This document shows positions 31,043 through 40,217 of a stretch of 64,000 bases of DNA, one piece after another. The stretch comes from Thermoplasmatales archaeon. Lineage in GTDB: Archaea; Thermoplasmatota; Thermoplasmata; Thermoplasmatales; Thermoplasmataceae. The notes beneath the pieces are model-generated. The model was not told the DNA's origin, made no database searches, and saw only the letters and a program-made list of their open reading frames with translations. The position numbers and the translations under genes were made by a program. The DNA lies in contig DAHXNF010000022.1 in assembly GCA_027366585.1 (NCBI GenBank), positions 1-64,000 on the forward strand, given 5' to 3'. Each line of letters starts with the position of its first letter. Positions within the stretch are counted from its first letter, which is position 1.

Positions 31043-32763
31043 TTGCCTCCCGCGGGAGATGGTGTCTTACTGACCCCAGTATTTTCTTCCTCGAAAGCAT
31101 TATCAGATGAAGTGGAAGGGGCTTTCAGCCAGCTTGTGGCTATATTGTACAGGAATATAAGCTGGCCTATGCCTATTATCACTCCTCCTATAATCGATGC
31201 GTCCTGGTAGCCCTGGAAAAAGCCAAAATAACCTGCCACCGCCCTGGGCATCCCGAGGAAGCCTCCCACTGACCATGCAAATGCCATGAGGTAAGAGCCG
31301 CCGGCGGTTAGCGCAAAGTGCCATCTTGCCAGTGATACATTATACTTTCTGCCACCTGTGAATGTAGGGAAAAGCATATAGAAAGCGGCAAAAGATATCC
31401 CCATTGTTATTCCAATGAATATGAAGTGAAAGTGGCCGGTTACCCAGTATGTTCCGTGCACTTGTTCATTGAATGGAGCAAAGGACTGCATTACACCGGT
31501 TATACCGCCAATTATGAAATCGACAATCCCATTCAATACAAACAACATGGGAACCGTCGTCCTGATTGATTTAGCCGTCCAAAGTGTGCCAATGAAGTTG
31601 AAAACTGTTATTGCAGATGGTATCACGACCAGGAATGACATTGTTGTGAAGAAGGTAATCCAGGCAATTCCAAGCCCGGAGTTAAGAAGGTGGTGACCCC
31701 AAACGAGCTCGCTGAGTATCAAAAGAAGGCCTAGACCCCAAACACCAGAGTTGTAACTGTAAATCTTTGTTCCAGTGAATTTTGGTATAATTTCGTAGAT
31801 CAGCCCAAAAAATGGGATTATTGCCATGTAAACAATAGGGTGCCCCCAGAACCAGAAAAGGATGGTGAAAAGAAGTGTGTTTGTGCCGGTTATGAAAAAT
31901 ATTGGGTTGAAGTAGTCGTAGAAAAGCATACCGAGTCCAACCATCAGCGGCGGTGCAGATGATATCGCCATTATAACGGTGAAGAGTATTGACCAACTGA
32001 ACAGTGACATCTGATTCAGCTTGATATCCGGGGATCGATCGAAAGCTATGATCTTGATTATGACAACAGAAGCTATCATCAGTCCTATGAAAACTAGCTC
32101 CAGGCCAAGCACTGCCAGCCACGCAAACTCACCGCCTCCAGACTGAGTCAGCTCTAGAGACAGTGGAGGATAGAAATACCACCTAAGCGCGGCTCTTGAG
32201 ATCAAGATGAAAATACCACCCGCAAGCCATACCCAGTATGCTATTGAGGAATAGACACCCATGGTGTCTTTTTTGAGCTTGAGGTGTGATGGTAGAAGGT
32301 AAAATCCAAGCCCTAGTGCAGCGCCAAGAGCAAACATGTAAATCATCAGGGTTGCATGCTCCGTCATCAGGACATTGTATTGTGCTGCTCCGATGATCGT
32401 CGGGTTGGGTTCGGTGAGGCTGACTCTCATCAGAACTCCGAATGATCCTGCTATGAAGAGAAAAAGTATGCTTGTAAACAAGTACCTCAGACCAATGCTC
32501 TTAGAGTCATCGTATAGGAAGATCTTCCAGCTCAGTTCCCTGGGCTTGTCCGAGAGCTTATCCCTGACATACTCGTTAGTTCTCTCATAACCAGCATCTT
32601 CTGCCTGCTCCTGAAGGTATTCCTTTGCGGGAACTAGCCTGAAATAGAAATAGAAGAGTATAATTGCAATTATGCCCAGTAAGACAGAAAGATAAAGCAA
32701 TTCAAGATTGGTTCCATTAAGACCTATTGAGGCTAGACTCAATAGAGCATTAAAGGAAAACAT
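31039..32763 (-). CDS. coxA: Heme-copper oxidase subunit I
   Basis: Catalytic subunit of a terminal oxidase, about 574 residues with 12 or more helices. Heme and copper ligands are visible: low-spin heme His in MTEHATLMIYM, CuB His and its cross-linked Tyr in WGHPIVYMAII, two more CuB His in WGHHLLNSGL, and the heme pair in VTGHFHFIFIG. The HPIVY motif lacks the Glu of A1-type enzymes. ATG at 32763 overlaps the coxB stop (TGATG), so the longer upstream extension is not used. It reduces O2 to water and pumps protons. Confidence 0.96.
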   Translation of the reverse strand: MFSFNALLSLASIGLNGTNLELLYLSVLLGIIAIILFYFYFRLVPAKEYLQEQAEDAGYERTNEYVRDKLSDKPRELSWKIFLYDDSKSIGLRYLFTSILFLFIAGSFGVLMRVSLTEPNPTIIGAAQYNVLMTEHATLMIYMFALGAALGLGFYLLPSHLKLKKDTMGVYSSIAYWVWLAGGIFILISRAALRWYFYPPLSLELTQSGGGEFAWLAVLGLELVFIGLMIASVVIIKIIAFDRSPDIKLNQMSLFSWSILFTVIMAISSAPPLMVGLGMLFYDYFNPIFFITGTNTLLFTILFWFWGHPIVYMAIIPFFGLIYEIIPKFTGTKIYSYNSGVWGLGLLLILSELVWGHHLLNSGLGIAWITFFTTMSFLVVIPSAITVFNFIGTLWTAKSIRTTVPMLFVLNGIVDFIIGGITGVMQSFAPFNEQVHGTYWVTGHFHFIFIGITMGISFAAFYMLFPTFTGGRKYNVSLARWHFALTAGGSYLMAFAWSVGGFLGMPRAVAGYFGFFQGYQDASIIGGVIIGIGQLIFLYNIATSWLKAPSTSSDNAFEEENTGVSKTPSPAGGK

Positions 32764-33233
32764 CAGGCCACCACATTCAAGTAACCGCGCATTTCGTAAT
32801 GATCCAGCCCGCAATATTCGACGCATTCAAAGTAAAAGGATCCTATAACCGTGGGTGTAAAACTTAATGAATTATTCTGACCTGGGATAGCATATACCTG
32901 GATTGCAAGTTTGGGTATTGAAAGATCATGTATAACTGCAAATTGCTCTGCGCCTTTTATGGACGTCACAACAAGTACAACTGGTTTACCGACTGTTACA
33001 TTGAGTACATTTGTCGTTGTCGTCCCATTGCTGTAAACAAAAGTCCAGGACCATTGTGTTCCTTCGACATGGACGATGTCCGCATTGCTCGGATAAGTTG
33101 GATGTGCATTGACATTCTGGGCAAAGTTCTGAGAGTGCATAGATATGTATATGACGTTGCCAATTGCAGAGCCGATTAGGACTACAAGGACTGCCACTAT
33201 CCAGATGAACTCTTTTTTAGTTTTATCATTCAT
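32763..33233 (-). CDS. coxB: Heme-copper oxidase subunit II (CuA)
   Basis: A 156-residue subunit with one membrane helix (~9-31) and a cupredoxin domain outside. The dinuclear CuA centre is intact: H102 (IHDLSIP), then C137, E139, C141, H145 and M148 in ECVEYCGLDHYEM. It takes electrons from a donor, plausibly the triple cupredoxin encoded two genes later, and passes them to subunit I. It is shorter than bacterial subunit II with two helices. It overlaps its neighbours on both sides. Confidence 0.95.
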   Translation of the reverse strand: MNDKTKKEFIWIVAVLVVLIGSAIGNVIYISMHSQNFAQNVNAHPTYPSNADIVHVEGTQWSWTFVYSNGTTTTNVLNVTVGKPVVLVVTSIKGAEQFAVIHDLSIPKLAIQVYAIPGQNNSLSFTPTVIGSFYFECVEYCGLDHYEMRGYLNVVA

Positions 33234-33478
33234 CGAAAATCATCCCATTCATAAGAATTGTCTTTCTTCTTTACTACAGGGTAAGCCATTAGAAGAATGC
33301 TGAACAAACCCGCACCAATGCCGGTTCCGATGGTGGGCGCATTGGTGTATGCGGCACTTAGACCAGGGTTACCGACATAGAAAGTTTGCATCCAGAGGAA
33401 TAGAAGCTCGCCGGACACTAAAGCTGCTATTACTCCAATTATGAAAAACTCTATTATTAGTCTTTCACCCTTACTCAT
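33230..33478 (-). CDS. Small two-helix membrane protein at the head of the oxidase operon
   Basis: An 82-residue protein with two hydrophobic helices (FFIIGVIAALVSGELLFLW; TGIGAGLFSILLMAYPVV) and a charged C-terminus. Not recognised as a known family. It starts the seven-gene oxidase operon and overlaps coxB by 4 bp, so an accessory oxidase subunit is the natural guess. Confidence 0.75.
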   Translation of the reverse strand: MSKGERLIIEFFIIGVIAALVSGELLFLWMQTFYVGNPGLSAAYTNAPTIGTGIGAGLFSILLMAYPVVKKKDNSYEWDDFR

Positions 33479-33807
33479 TCTATCGGTTATGGAATCAACT
33501 TATTTAATGCTTATTGGGCCTAGAAAACACAGATATATCTAGCCATATCCTGAGATGTGGTATTAATTTCAAGTATTGAGGTTACGTCTGTCGTTTGCAG
33601 AAGACGGGAAACTTAAAGGATGTTGCTTTCTCAAAGCAAGAGTACAATTAACGATAAACAAACATTGGGCACTGAAGACTGATCATCAGCAGATTGGCTT
33701 TAGATTAGGGATTCCCTATAGGAAAAGAGGAGTGTTGATAATTAATATCGCTTGATCCACTTTCCCCGGCGACCAACCCGCCATGATAAGCAAATTTGGA
33801 AATTTAG
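33479..33807. other. Intergenic stretch between oxidase operon and tRNA-Arg
   Basis: Contains the oxidase promoter at its left side; the rest shows no gene, repeat or RNA I can support. Confidence 0.4.
33500..33509 (-). promoter_or_regulatory. TATA box of the oxidase operon
   Basis: Minus-strand cattaaataag lies ~25 bp upstream of the first ATG, consistent with a leaderless mRNA for the whole operon. Confidence 0.5.
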
Positions 33808-33882
33808 CGGGCACGAGGGGATTTGGACCCCTGATCTATAGCTTAGGAGGCTATTGCCCTATCCAGGCTAGGCCACGTGCCC
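33808..33882 (-). tRNA. tRNA-Arg (anticodon CCU)
   Basis: Minus-strand sequence folds with acceptor GGGCACG/CGTGCCC and discriminator G. Anticodon stem ATAGC/GCTAT closes loop CTCCTAA, giving anticodon CCT for AGG, the commonest Arg codons being AGG/AGA in this DNA. The T arm is AGGGGTCCAAATCCCCT. 75 nt, no intron, no encoded CCA. Confidence 0.93.
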
Positions 33883-33922
33883 TATCCTCGTTGTTCAACA
33901 AGGTTTGTGGGCATTATAACAC

Positions 33923-33935
33923 CGTATATAAATTT
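33923..33935 (-). promoter_or_regulatory. TATA box of tRNA-Arg
   Basis: Minus-strand aaatttatatacgg is ~41-53 bp upstream of the mature tRNA 5' end, leaving a short 5' leader for RNase P to remove. Confidence 0.5.
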
Positions 33936-33964
33936 GAAAATTCCCCAATTCTAAATTACATTTA

Positions 33965-34426
33965 TTACAGATATATCCTTACGTTCCAGGTTGATTTATC
34001 CTGTATGACATCAGCCCTTAATCCCTTGGAGGTTATCTCAACTAAAGCTCTGCCAGCAGCGATTTCGCTGCTATACTGGAGATATACTGAATCGAAACCC
34101 ACTATTGGCACAAATTGCTGTTCTGATAGAATTGCACTTATTTTTTCCATTGATTCCAGGAACTTTTCTTTGGTTATTGTTGAATTCCCAGCCTCTATTT
34201 TTTTTACTCCCTGCTCAATGATGCTGTTGTAGGTCAACGTCGATATTGACTTGCCAGCGATCATTGCCCTGGCGTCTGGATATATGAAAAATGCAGCTAT
34301 TATCAACAGGATTATGCCAAGTATCAGGTTAGACTGCAAAAAAGGGTATAGCGAAACAAGGATTAGTACGATCCCTATTGTCAAGTAAAGGTATTTCATG
34401 ATATCGGAGGAATTGCCTTTTCGCAT
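33965..34426 (-). CDS. Membrane-anchored protein of unknown function
   Basis: A 153-residue protein with two adjacent N-terminal helices (IMKYLYLTIGIVLILVSL and ILGIILLIIAAFFIY) and a soluble C-terminal domain of ~100 residues (helix EKFLESMEKISAIL, then strands FVPIVGFDSVYLQYSS, ALVEITSKGLRADVI). No known family recognised. An ATG ten codons in (MKYLYLT) may be the true start. It lies alone between tRNA-Arg and aIF5A. Confidence 0.65.
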   Translation of the reverse strand: MRKGNSSDIMKYLYLTIGIVLILVSLYPFLQSNLILGIILLIIAAFFIYPDARAMIAGKSISTLTYNSIIEQGVKKIEAGNSTITKEKFLESMEKISAILSEQQFVPIVGFDSVYLQYSSEIAAGRALVEITSKGLRADVIQDKSTWNVRIYL

Positions 34427-34694
34427 TTAAGCATTGCAAGATGCCGAATTGAGCTTATTAAATAGATTTTGCATGGTTGATTACTGAAGGGATTAGGCAA
34501 AATGTGAGTTACCAGTTTTCAGCTTAATCAAGTCAATGTTGAGGGTGACATAAACACAGTATTAATGCTGGTAACTCTAGATATAAGAAATTTAGAAGCT
34601 TGAAAAGTTGAGCACTAACGTCAGCTATATTCTAAAAGCCCAAAGTAATAACAAAAATTAATTATTAACTTACATTTCCGATTTTAGATAAATA

Positions 34695-35084
34695 ATGGGC
34701 TGGCAGGAAGCGGAAGTTAGGGAACTGAAGGTAGGAAGATACATGTTGATAGATGAAGAACCATGCAAGATCATGGAGCTAACTATGTCAAAGCCCGGTA
34801 AACATGGTGAAGCCAAGGCTAGAATAGTTGCCATTGGTGCATTTGACAATCAAAAAAGAAGTGTAGTTTTCCCGGTAAAGCATAAGATCAAGGTACCAAT
34901 TATTGAGAAGAAGACTGCTCAGGTTCTCTCTGTTGCAAACAAGGAAGCCCAGCTGATGGACAGTGAAACGTTCGAGACGTTCATTATTTCACTCGATGAT
35001 GAGATACTTGACAGGGTAAAGCCGGGTACTGAAGTTCCTTATTGGGATACAATGGGTAAGAGGAAGATAGTATTTCAGAACTAA
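34695..35084 (+). CDS. eif5a: Translation factor aIF5A
   Basis: A 129-residue two-domain factor that helps peptide bond formation at difficult sequences. The hypusine loop reads [12 protein letters not shown] with the modified lysine at K36; the modifying deoxyhypusine synthase is not in the window. The C-terminal OB domain follows ([13 protein letters not shown]). The agmatinase gene that follows overlaps its 3' end if the family N-terminus is used; agmatine/polyamine metabolism supplies hypusine, so this pairing is meaningful. Confidence 0.96.
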   Translation: MGWQEAEVRELKVGRYMLIDEEPCKIMELTMSKPGKHGEAKARIVAIGAFDNQKRSVVFPVKHKIKVPIIEKKTAQVLSVANKEAQLMDSETFETFIISLDDEILDRVKPGTEVPYWDTMGKRKIVFQN

Positions 35085-35938
35085 AGCATTTTTTTCAGGC
35101 TGGTGGCCTTCCGGATGCGCTTTCATCGTATGAGGATGCGAGATATGTACTGTTTGGGGTGCCATTTGACAATACGTCGTCTTTCCGGAGAGGATCTAGG
35201 CTTGCACCATCTGCGATAAGATATGCTTACAGGAACCTTGAATCCTATGATACATGGTATAAAACCAACTATCCAGATCTTAAGATTGCAGACCTCGGTG
35301 ACCTTACCGAAGAAGAAGACGCAACCCTGGTTGTAGATACAGTAGAGTCGTTGATTTCCCAGTTGAAAGCAGACGGCAAGGTTCCGATCATGCTTGGGGG
35401 AGAGCATTCGATCACCACAGGTGCAGTCAGGAATTTTAAGGAGTGCAGCATGGTCATCATTGATGCCCATTCAGACTTTCGTAGATCTTATTTTGGCAAC
35501 TTACACAACCATGCCTGCGTAACATACCGATCACTGGAGATCCTTGGCCCAGGCAGGATCTTTTCGGTAGGAACCAGATCCACCTCGAAAGAGGAGTACG
35601 AAGACCTGGATTATAGCAAGGTCCGGTTCTATACCTCAAGGGAAGTGGACAGCCTTGGAATGGAGAAAATTGCTGAAGAGATCGACAAAAAAGCAAGGGG
35701 AAATATTTACTTCTCAATAGATATGGATGGCATTGATCCTGCAGATGCACCGGGTGTTGGAACGCCGGAACCATACGGCATAACTCCAAGGCAGCTCAGA
35801 GTTCTCATCGGCAGGCTAGCCAAGAGAATAATAGGATTAGACATTGTGGAAATGACCCCTCTTTACGACAATGGAAACACTGCAATGCTGGCTGCCAAGA
35901 TAATTCAAGATTTTCTTGGAAACCGGGAAACAAGATAA
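35072..35938 (+). CDS. speB: Agmatinase/arginase family ureohydrolase, start codon unusual
   Basis: A Mn-dependent ureohydrolase that most likely splits agmatine into putrescine and urea. Metal ligands are in [16 protein letters not shown] and [14 protein letters not shown]. The first canonical start (GTG, 35159) would begin at [12 protein letters not shown] and remove the family's first beta strand ([11 protein letters not shown]). The frame stays open back to 35060 with 29 plausible extra residues, but holds no ATG, GTG or TTG. An ATT at 35072, 5-6 nt after gaggaag, is the best candidate and gives ~289 residues, the normal length. A T7 run at 35089 lies inside this region. Confidence 0.85.
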   Translation: MSELKHFFQAGGLPDALSSYEDARYVLFGVPFDNTSSFRRGSRLAPSAIRYAYRNLESYDTWYKTNYPDLKIADLGDLTEEEDATLVVDTVESLISQLKADGKVPIMLGGEHSITTGAVRNFKECSMVIIDAHSDFRRSYFGNLHNHACVTYRSLEILGPGRIFSVGTRSTSKEEYEDLDYSKVRFYTSREVDSLGMEKIAEEIDKKARGNIYFSIDMDGIDPADAPGVGTPEPYGITPRQLRVLIGRLAKRIIGLDIVEMTPLYDNGNTAMLAAKIIQDFLGNRETR

Positions 35939-35954
35939 TAAAGGAAAACTTGCC

Positions 35955-36485
35955 TTAGAGACCGATCTTGCTCATAGCCTCTTTGCCCTTTACAATTTCC
36001 ACTTTGCAGGGAGTTGGCAATTTGAACGATGCTTTGTGGATGGCGTCTTTCAGGCGTTCAGCCGCATCCAGGTTTACCCTCGCAACCATTATAGTGTCGT
36101 CCTTGCGGACCCTGGCCGCTGTACCTACCGGTCTTCCGAAAGACATGCTCATACCGCTCGATATACGGTCTGCACCCGCTCCGGTGGCCATCTTGTGCTC
36201 CCTGATTACTTGATGCGGGTATGGAATAATCTTGAGGAAATAGTTGTCGACCCCCACAGATTCAAGGAGTTTCCTGTTAACTGATACCCTGGCAGCTTCC
36301 AGTGCAGTGTGCCTGATCTGGCAGGATTCCAACGCAATTAACCTCATCTCGACAGGGAAATCCTTCTTCTGGTTCCCCTGCGTAAAGGTAGTGATTTTTG
36401 GATAAGGAACTCCACCCATGAATTCCCTTCTGGTATAGGCAGGTCCGCTAATTTTACTGTACATTCTCGCCGGCTTTGTTACCAT
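35955..36485 (-). CDS. rpl10e: Ribosomal protein L10e (uL16)
   Basis: A 176-residue large-subunit protein near the peptidyl transferase centre. Signatures are the start KPARMYSKISGPAYTRREF, GQIRHTALEAAR-type region (ESCQIRHTALEAARVSVNR) and GAGADRISSGMSMSFGRP. It is convergent with the agmatinase gene. Confidence 0.96.
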   Translation of the reverse strand: MVTKPARMYSKISGPAYTRREFMGGVPYPKITTFTQGNQKKDFPVEMRLIALESCQIRHTALEAARVSVNRKLLESVGVDNYFLKIIPYPHQVIREHKMATGAGADRISSGMSMSFGRPVGTAARVRKDDTIMVARVNLDAAERLKDAIHKASFKLPTPCKVEIVKGKEAMSKIGL

Positions 36486-36613
36486 GAGTATCTCTGACCC
36501 TTAGAGCAACCAGATATAAAAATGGACCGCATTGAGTACCTGTTACGGTTGAGTCTTTGGCAGGCAAATTTGACTAAATGTAATAAATATAATAAGTGAC
36601 ACTATCCCATGCC

Positions 36614-36778
36614 ATGGAAAAAAAGCAGCTTTTGGAAGTAGCCCATGTAACTATTCGGGGCACTTCTATCCGAATAACCCTGCCAAAGAAGATTGTGAAA
36701 ATACTTGACGTTGAAGAGGGAGATATTGTTGGCTTTTACGAGGAAGATGGATACATCAGGTTGCAGAAGCTGAAATAG
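36614..36778 (+). CDS. AbrB/MazE-type DNA-binding protein
   Basis: A 54-residue swapped-hairpin protein: VTIRGTSIRITLPKKIVKILDVEEGDIVGFYEEDGYIRLQ with the LPKKIV and GD(I/Y) marks of the SpoVT-AbrB fold. Such small archaeal proteins act as transcription regulators or antitoxins; no toxin gene is next to it. ATG at 36614 fits a leaderless transcript with the AT-rich aataaatataataag ~25 bp before. It is transcribed divergently from rpl10e. Confidence 0.8.
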   Translation: MEKKQLLEVAHVTIRGTSIRITLPKKIVKILDVEEGDIVGFYEEDGYIRLQKLK

Positions 36779-36791
36779 AATGTATAAAAAA

Positions 36792-37253
36792 TTATCTAAC
36801 AACAAGAACCGATACAGGTGAGTTTGCAGAGACCCTTTCCGATACTGAGCCTAGCAAAATTCCTTTCTTGAAGCCATGCTTTCTTGTGCCCAATACAATC
36901 AGCCCAGCCTTGAATTCGTCCGCGGAATTTATAATCACGGCCTCAGGATCCCCAAGAATCACAGAGGACTGGACATTGTTAATGCCGTCTTGCTTAATAT
37001 CTGCTACAAGGCTTTCCATCATTGTTTTTCCGCTCTTGATCAAATCATCGTTTTCCTGAATGATGTACTGAGCAGCACCAAAGTCGTCGCTTGAAGGGAT
37101 ATATGACGGCTTTATCGCATAAACTATGTATAGAGTTGATTCCTTGTCCCGAGAGACAAGGGCTTCCGCAAATTTAACAGCCTTGTTTCCTTCCTCTGAA
37201 AAGTCTGTTGCTACGAGAACTCTTTTTAGTTTTTGCACTGAATCATCTATCAT
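36792..37253 (-). CDS. Universal stress protein (UspA family)
   Basis: A 153-residue Usp domain. It starts RVLVATDFSEEGNKAVKFA and ends with the nucleotide-binding pattern VLGTRKHGFKKGILLGSVSERVSANSPVSVLVV, matching G-x2-G-x9-G-S/T closely enough to suggest ATP binding. It is convergent with the AbrB-type gene. Confidence 0.92.
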   Translation of the reverse strand: MIDDSVQKLKRVLVATDFSEEGNKAVKFAEALVSRDKESTLYIVYAIKPSYIPSSDDFGAAQYIIQENDDLIKSGKTMMESLVADIKQDGINNVQSSVILGDPEAVIINSADEFKAGLIVLGTRKHGFKKGILLGSVSERVSANSPVSVLVVR

Positions 37254-37321
37254 CTTACTCCCCCTTCACTTTATATTAATGCCCTCAAGTATAAAAGGAG
37301 TTCCCCTAAAAGTAAGGATAA

Positions 37322-39007
37322 CTATTGAGCGATTAAGGAGCGCCTAAGCCTTTCGTATAGAGAATATAGGAAGACTCCAACAGAAACGCCGGTTATCCCA
37401 TGCCTGTGAGACCAGTCGAGCTCCTTGACCATGTATGTTAGATGCTTGCTCTTGTCTTCGTGGGGAGTGTATTCTCCCCCATTCATATAGCTTATTATAT
37501 TGTCAATTATTATATTCTTCTCACTTTGCTGAATGTAGCCTACCTTGGTTCCAACCTCAACCATCCTGATCCCTGACTCGTAAGTTGCCTCTATCATTTC
37601 CTTTTTTGACATCCATCTGGTTTCGTAATTCAGGAAGTCCTCCCAGGAATTCCCCGTTTCCAGGATGTTATAATAATCAGTTATTTTCCTGGCAAAAATT
37701 TTGAACCCGTATCTATCGGGCATCTCATAGAAAAGGGATCCAGGGTCGAGGAATGGTGCCAGTGGGCTTATGAACCCGAATATGGGCATACTATCCGAAC
37801 CATGATCAGACATCAGCTTTTCCATGTAATTCACGTCCTCAAGGACGTCGCTCTTGGTCTGCAGTGGCAGGCCGATTGAGAAGTAGACGTCGAATTTCCG
37901 CGACCCGTATGACTTTGCAAGATCAATTGATTTCTCAAGGTCGTGATTGGAATAGTATCTTCCCGTCTCTCCCCTGATTTTTTGGTTTGATGAGTCAGGA
38001 GATATCTCGCACATGAACTGTGGGATATCATGAGAAAATTTCTTAAAATATTCTTCACCAGGAGGAGCAAAATATTCAGTGAGCAATGGAAGGTCGATCC
38101 CTCTTTCCTTGATTTCATGGAACAGTGAGGTGTAGTACTTTTCACCCATCAGGTTGATGTCGCCTGCGATGAACACAGGAGAATTTATTGTTTCTTTCAC
38201 CACTTCAATTTCCTCTGCGACCCTGGATGGATCCCGCCTGATTGGGGACGTGAAGTAGTAGCGGTTCTTGTATGCAAAATTTGATCCCCCGCAAAAACCG
38301 CAATTAAGCTGGCATCCATGCTGCACAAGAGTCATCCCAGCAGGATTTGATATCCAGGAATAGTAGGGGAGATGACCCTTGATATCATGATACTTCAACG
38401 AGTTCTTCACAAGAATCTTGAAGTTTATGAACTCTGCTGCAGTGGGATCCGGATCTTTCAATGGAGGATTCCTGACTATCCTGTCGTTTCTCCTGTAAAC
38501 CAGGTTCGGGACTGTCTCCAGGTTGCTTCCTTTCTGAACTGCATCAATGAGAAGGTTCATCTGCTTTTCAAGGAGATCTCCAGACAGAACATAGTCCACA
38601 GCATCGTTTGCCGCTAGGATCTCCTCCGCAAAATAGCTGGAAGAAAATCCTCCAAAAACGATTTTCCTGTCCGGGTGAATCTTCTTTATCAACCGTGCAA
38701 CGTTGAATGCTCCATGTACATGGGGAAGCCAGTGAAGATCAATGCCAAAAAGATCGGCATCAACCCCCTTTATGTAGTGCTCCGCATCAAACGCGTTATC
38801 GGACAGCATCAGGACTGCAAGATTGCATATCCTTCCAGTAAATCCCTCCTCAAGTGCGTGATTCAGCATGCTTACAAAGCCGACAGGGTACATTTCAAAG
38901 AGAGGGGTCGAGGGTATCACATCGCTGATCGGACCTTCCTTCAGCGGTCTGCGCCTGAAGTCGTAAATGCTCGGGGCATGCACGAATGCAATATCCGATT
39001 TCATCAT
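37322..39007 (-). CDS. B12-binding radical SAM protein (Ta0216-like)
   Basis: 561 residues with an N-terminal cobalamin-binding-like Rossmann domain (~1-165; DLFGIDLHWLPHVHG, KIVFGGFSSSYF) and a radical SAM TIM barrel whose cluster motif is CxxxCxxC (C232, C236, C239 in HGCQLNCGFCGG). It resembles the archaeal family named after Thermoplasma Ta0216. Members use a [4Fe-4S] cluster and SAM, perhaps with cobalamin, for methylation or C-C chemistry; the substrate is unknown. The barrel is followed by ~150 helical residues. Single gene. Confidence 0.85.
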   Translation of the reverse strand: MMKSDIAFVHAPSIYDFRRRPLKEGPISDVIPSTPLFEMYPVGFVSMLNHALEEGFTGRICNLAVLMLSDNAFDAEHYIKGVDADLFGIDLHWLPHVHGAFNVARLIKKIHPDRKIVFGGFSSSYFAEEILAANDAVDYVLSGDLLEKQMNLLIDAVQKGSNLETVPNLVYRRNDRIVRNPPLKDPDPTAAEFINFKILVKNSLKYHDIKGHLPYYSWISNPAGMTLVQHGCQLNCGFCGGSNFAYKNRYYFTSPIRRDPSRVAEEIEVVKETINSPVFIAGDINLMGEKYYTSLFHEIKERGIDLPLLTEYFAPPGEEYFKKFSHDIPQFMCEISPDSSNQKIRGETGRYYSNHDLEKSIDLAKSYGSRKFDVYFSIGLPLQTKSDVLEDVNYMEKLMSDHGSDSMPIFGFISPLAPFLDPGSLFYEMPDRYGFKIFARKITDYYNILETGNSWEDFLNYETRWMSKKEMIEATYESGIRMVEVGTKVGYIQQSEKNIIIDNIISYMNGGEYTPHEDKSKHLTYMVKELDWSHRHGITGVSVGVFLYSLYERLRRSLIAQ

Positions 39008-39128
39008 GCATTGTATGCTCCTGCGCCTATTAAAATAATTACCTTGTACGTTTTATTTTCAGCAAGTGCAAAAATAATGTAGATCTTCCTGAATACCTTA
39101 AAATGGCTCAATATGCCGGATCAAGAAG

Positions 39129-40184
39129 CTATATTATTCTCCTGTTCTGAATTATTATATTCATCTTCCCTTCTGTTTCCTTTTCTATGATCTGGTTGCA
39201 TTTGTCGCACTTGAGCGACCCGTCTGGTTCAAGATGAAATTTAGACTCTCCGCAATTGGGACATGTGCTGCGGACCCAGAGCTTTGAATAATCCGTCCCA
39301 TCTATGTATCTTTTAGCCATCTCCTGAGCATGATCCTGGGGGTTTGGTTTCTGCATGGAACCTATCATGATGGATGCTACCCATGAAAATCCAACGAATG
39401 CCCATATTATGAGGAAAACAGTAAGAAGGACGGAGAGCAGGAAACTGCTGAGGACAAGAAATGAGATAACGCTAAACATGGTGGAAATAAAATAAGCAAG
39501 GAGAGCACGCGTGAAACCGGACTTCAAGCAAATGTAATTCAGCAAGATTACAGAGAGAAGCATTGAGAGTGATGCGGGTCCAACAAAAGGAACGAAGTAT
39601 CCTAACACAAGGTCTGCTGCAGCAGCTATAAGCACTATCTCTGCGTTCTTCCATTTCTTTTGCTGGGAGTTGCTCTTTATAATACCTCGTGACTCCAGTG
39701 CCTTGAAAAGATACGACAGCGGATACACGGTGATCAACTGCATGACTAGTGAAAAGAGTATTGCTGAGAATCCAAATACAACGACTGCTGCATTGTTCGG
39801 CATTCCAAGGCTCGAGGGTGCTGTTCCTGCTATTGCGTCTATCTCACTCAAGAATAGATCGAGCAGGGCAAAGGCGGCGAGGTAGGCGGTGAAGGATCTT
39901 GATGAACTCCTCTCTTCCGGTGTACCCCTGGTAAGCGATTTCTTTCCAAACAATACGAAGTAAGTTATGAAAACGACTGCAGCCAGTGTAACTATCCAGG
40001 CGAGGTATACTGAGAACTCATTTACCAGCGAGTAAAGATACGGTGGCGTATACTGATGAATATAGGAGTATGCAGCACCGAGATCGTATGCACCATATGC
40101 GCCGAAACCGATTGCTGCAATTACTGCGAACAAGAAAAAGAGCACTGAGGCACGGATGGACAGGGGAACTCTTTGTGTGTTCAA
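39129..40184 (-). CDS. Polytopic membrane protein with C-terminal zinc ribbon
   Basis: 351 residues with about seven to eight hydrophobic helices up to residue ~275, then a cytoplasmic zinc ribbon (CPNCGESKFHLEP...LKCDKC) near residues 309-331. Family not recognised. The combination suggests a membrane protein with a nucleic-acid or protein-binding tail. It lies downstream of the AlaX-like gene in the same direction, 34 bp away. Confidence 0.75.
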   Translation of the reverse strand: MNTQRVPLSIRASVLFFLFAVIAAIGFGAYGAYDLGAAYSYIHQYTPPYLYSLVNEFSVYLAWIVTLAAVVFITYFVLFGKKSLTRGTPEERSSSRSFTAYLAAFALLDLFLSEIDAIAGTAPSSLGMPNNAAVVVFGFSAILFSLVMQLITVYPLSYLFKALESRGIIKSNSQQKKWKNAEIVLIAAAADLVLGYFVPFVGPASLSMLLSVILLNYICLKSGFTRALLAYFISTMFSVISFLVLSSFLLSVLLTVFLIIWAFVGFSWVASIMIGSMQKPNPQDHAQEMAKRYIDGTDYSKLWVRSTCPNCGESKFHLEPDGSLKCDKCNQIIEKETEGKMNIIIQNRRII

Positions 40185-40217
40185 TTGCTCTTTTTCAGGT
40201 TCCAGGTCTTTCCACCT

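Noticed and set aside
35085-35100. Oligo-T terminator after aIF5A
   Set aside because: The T7 run lies within the likely coding region of the agmatinase N-terminus, so it was not listed as a terminator.
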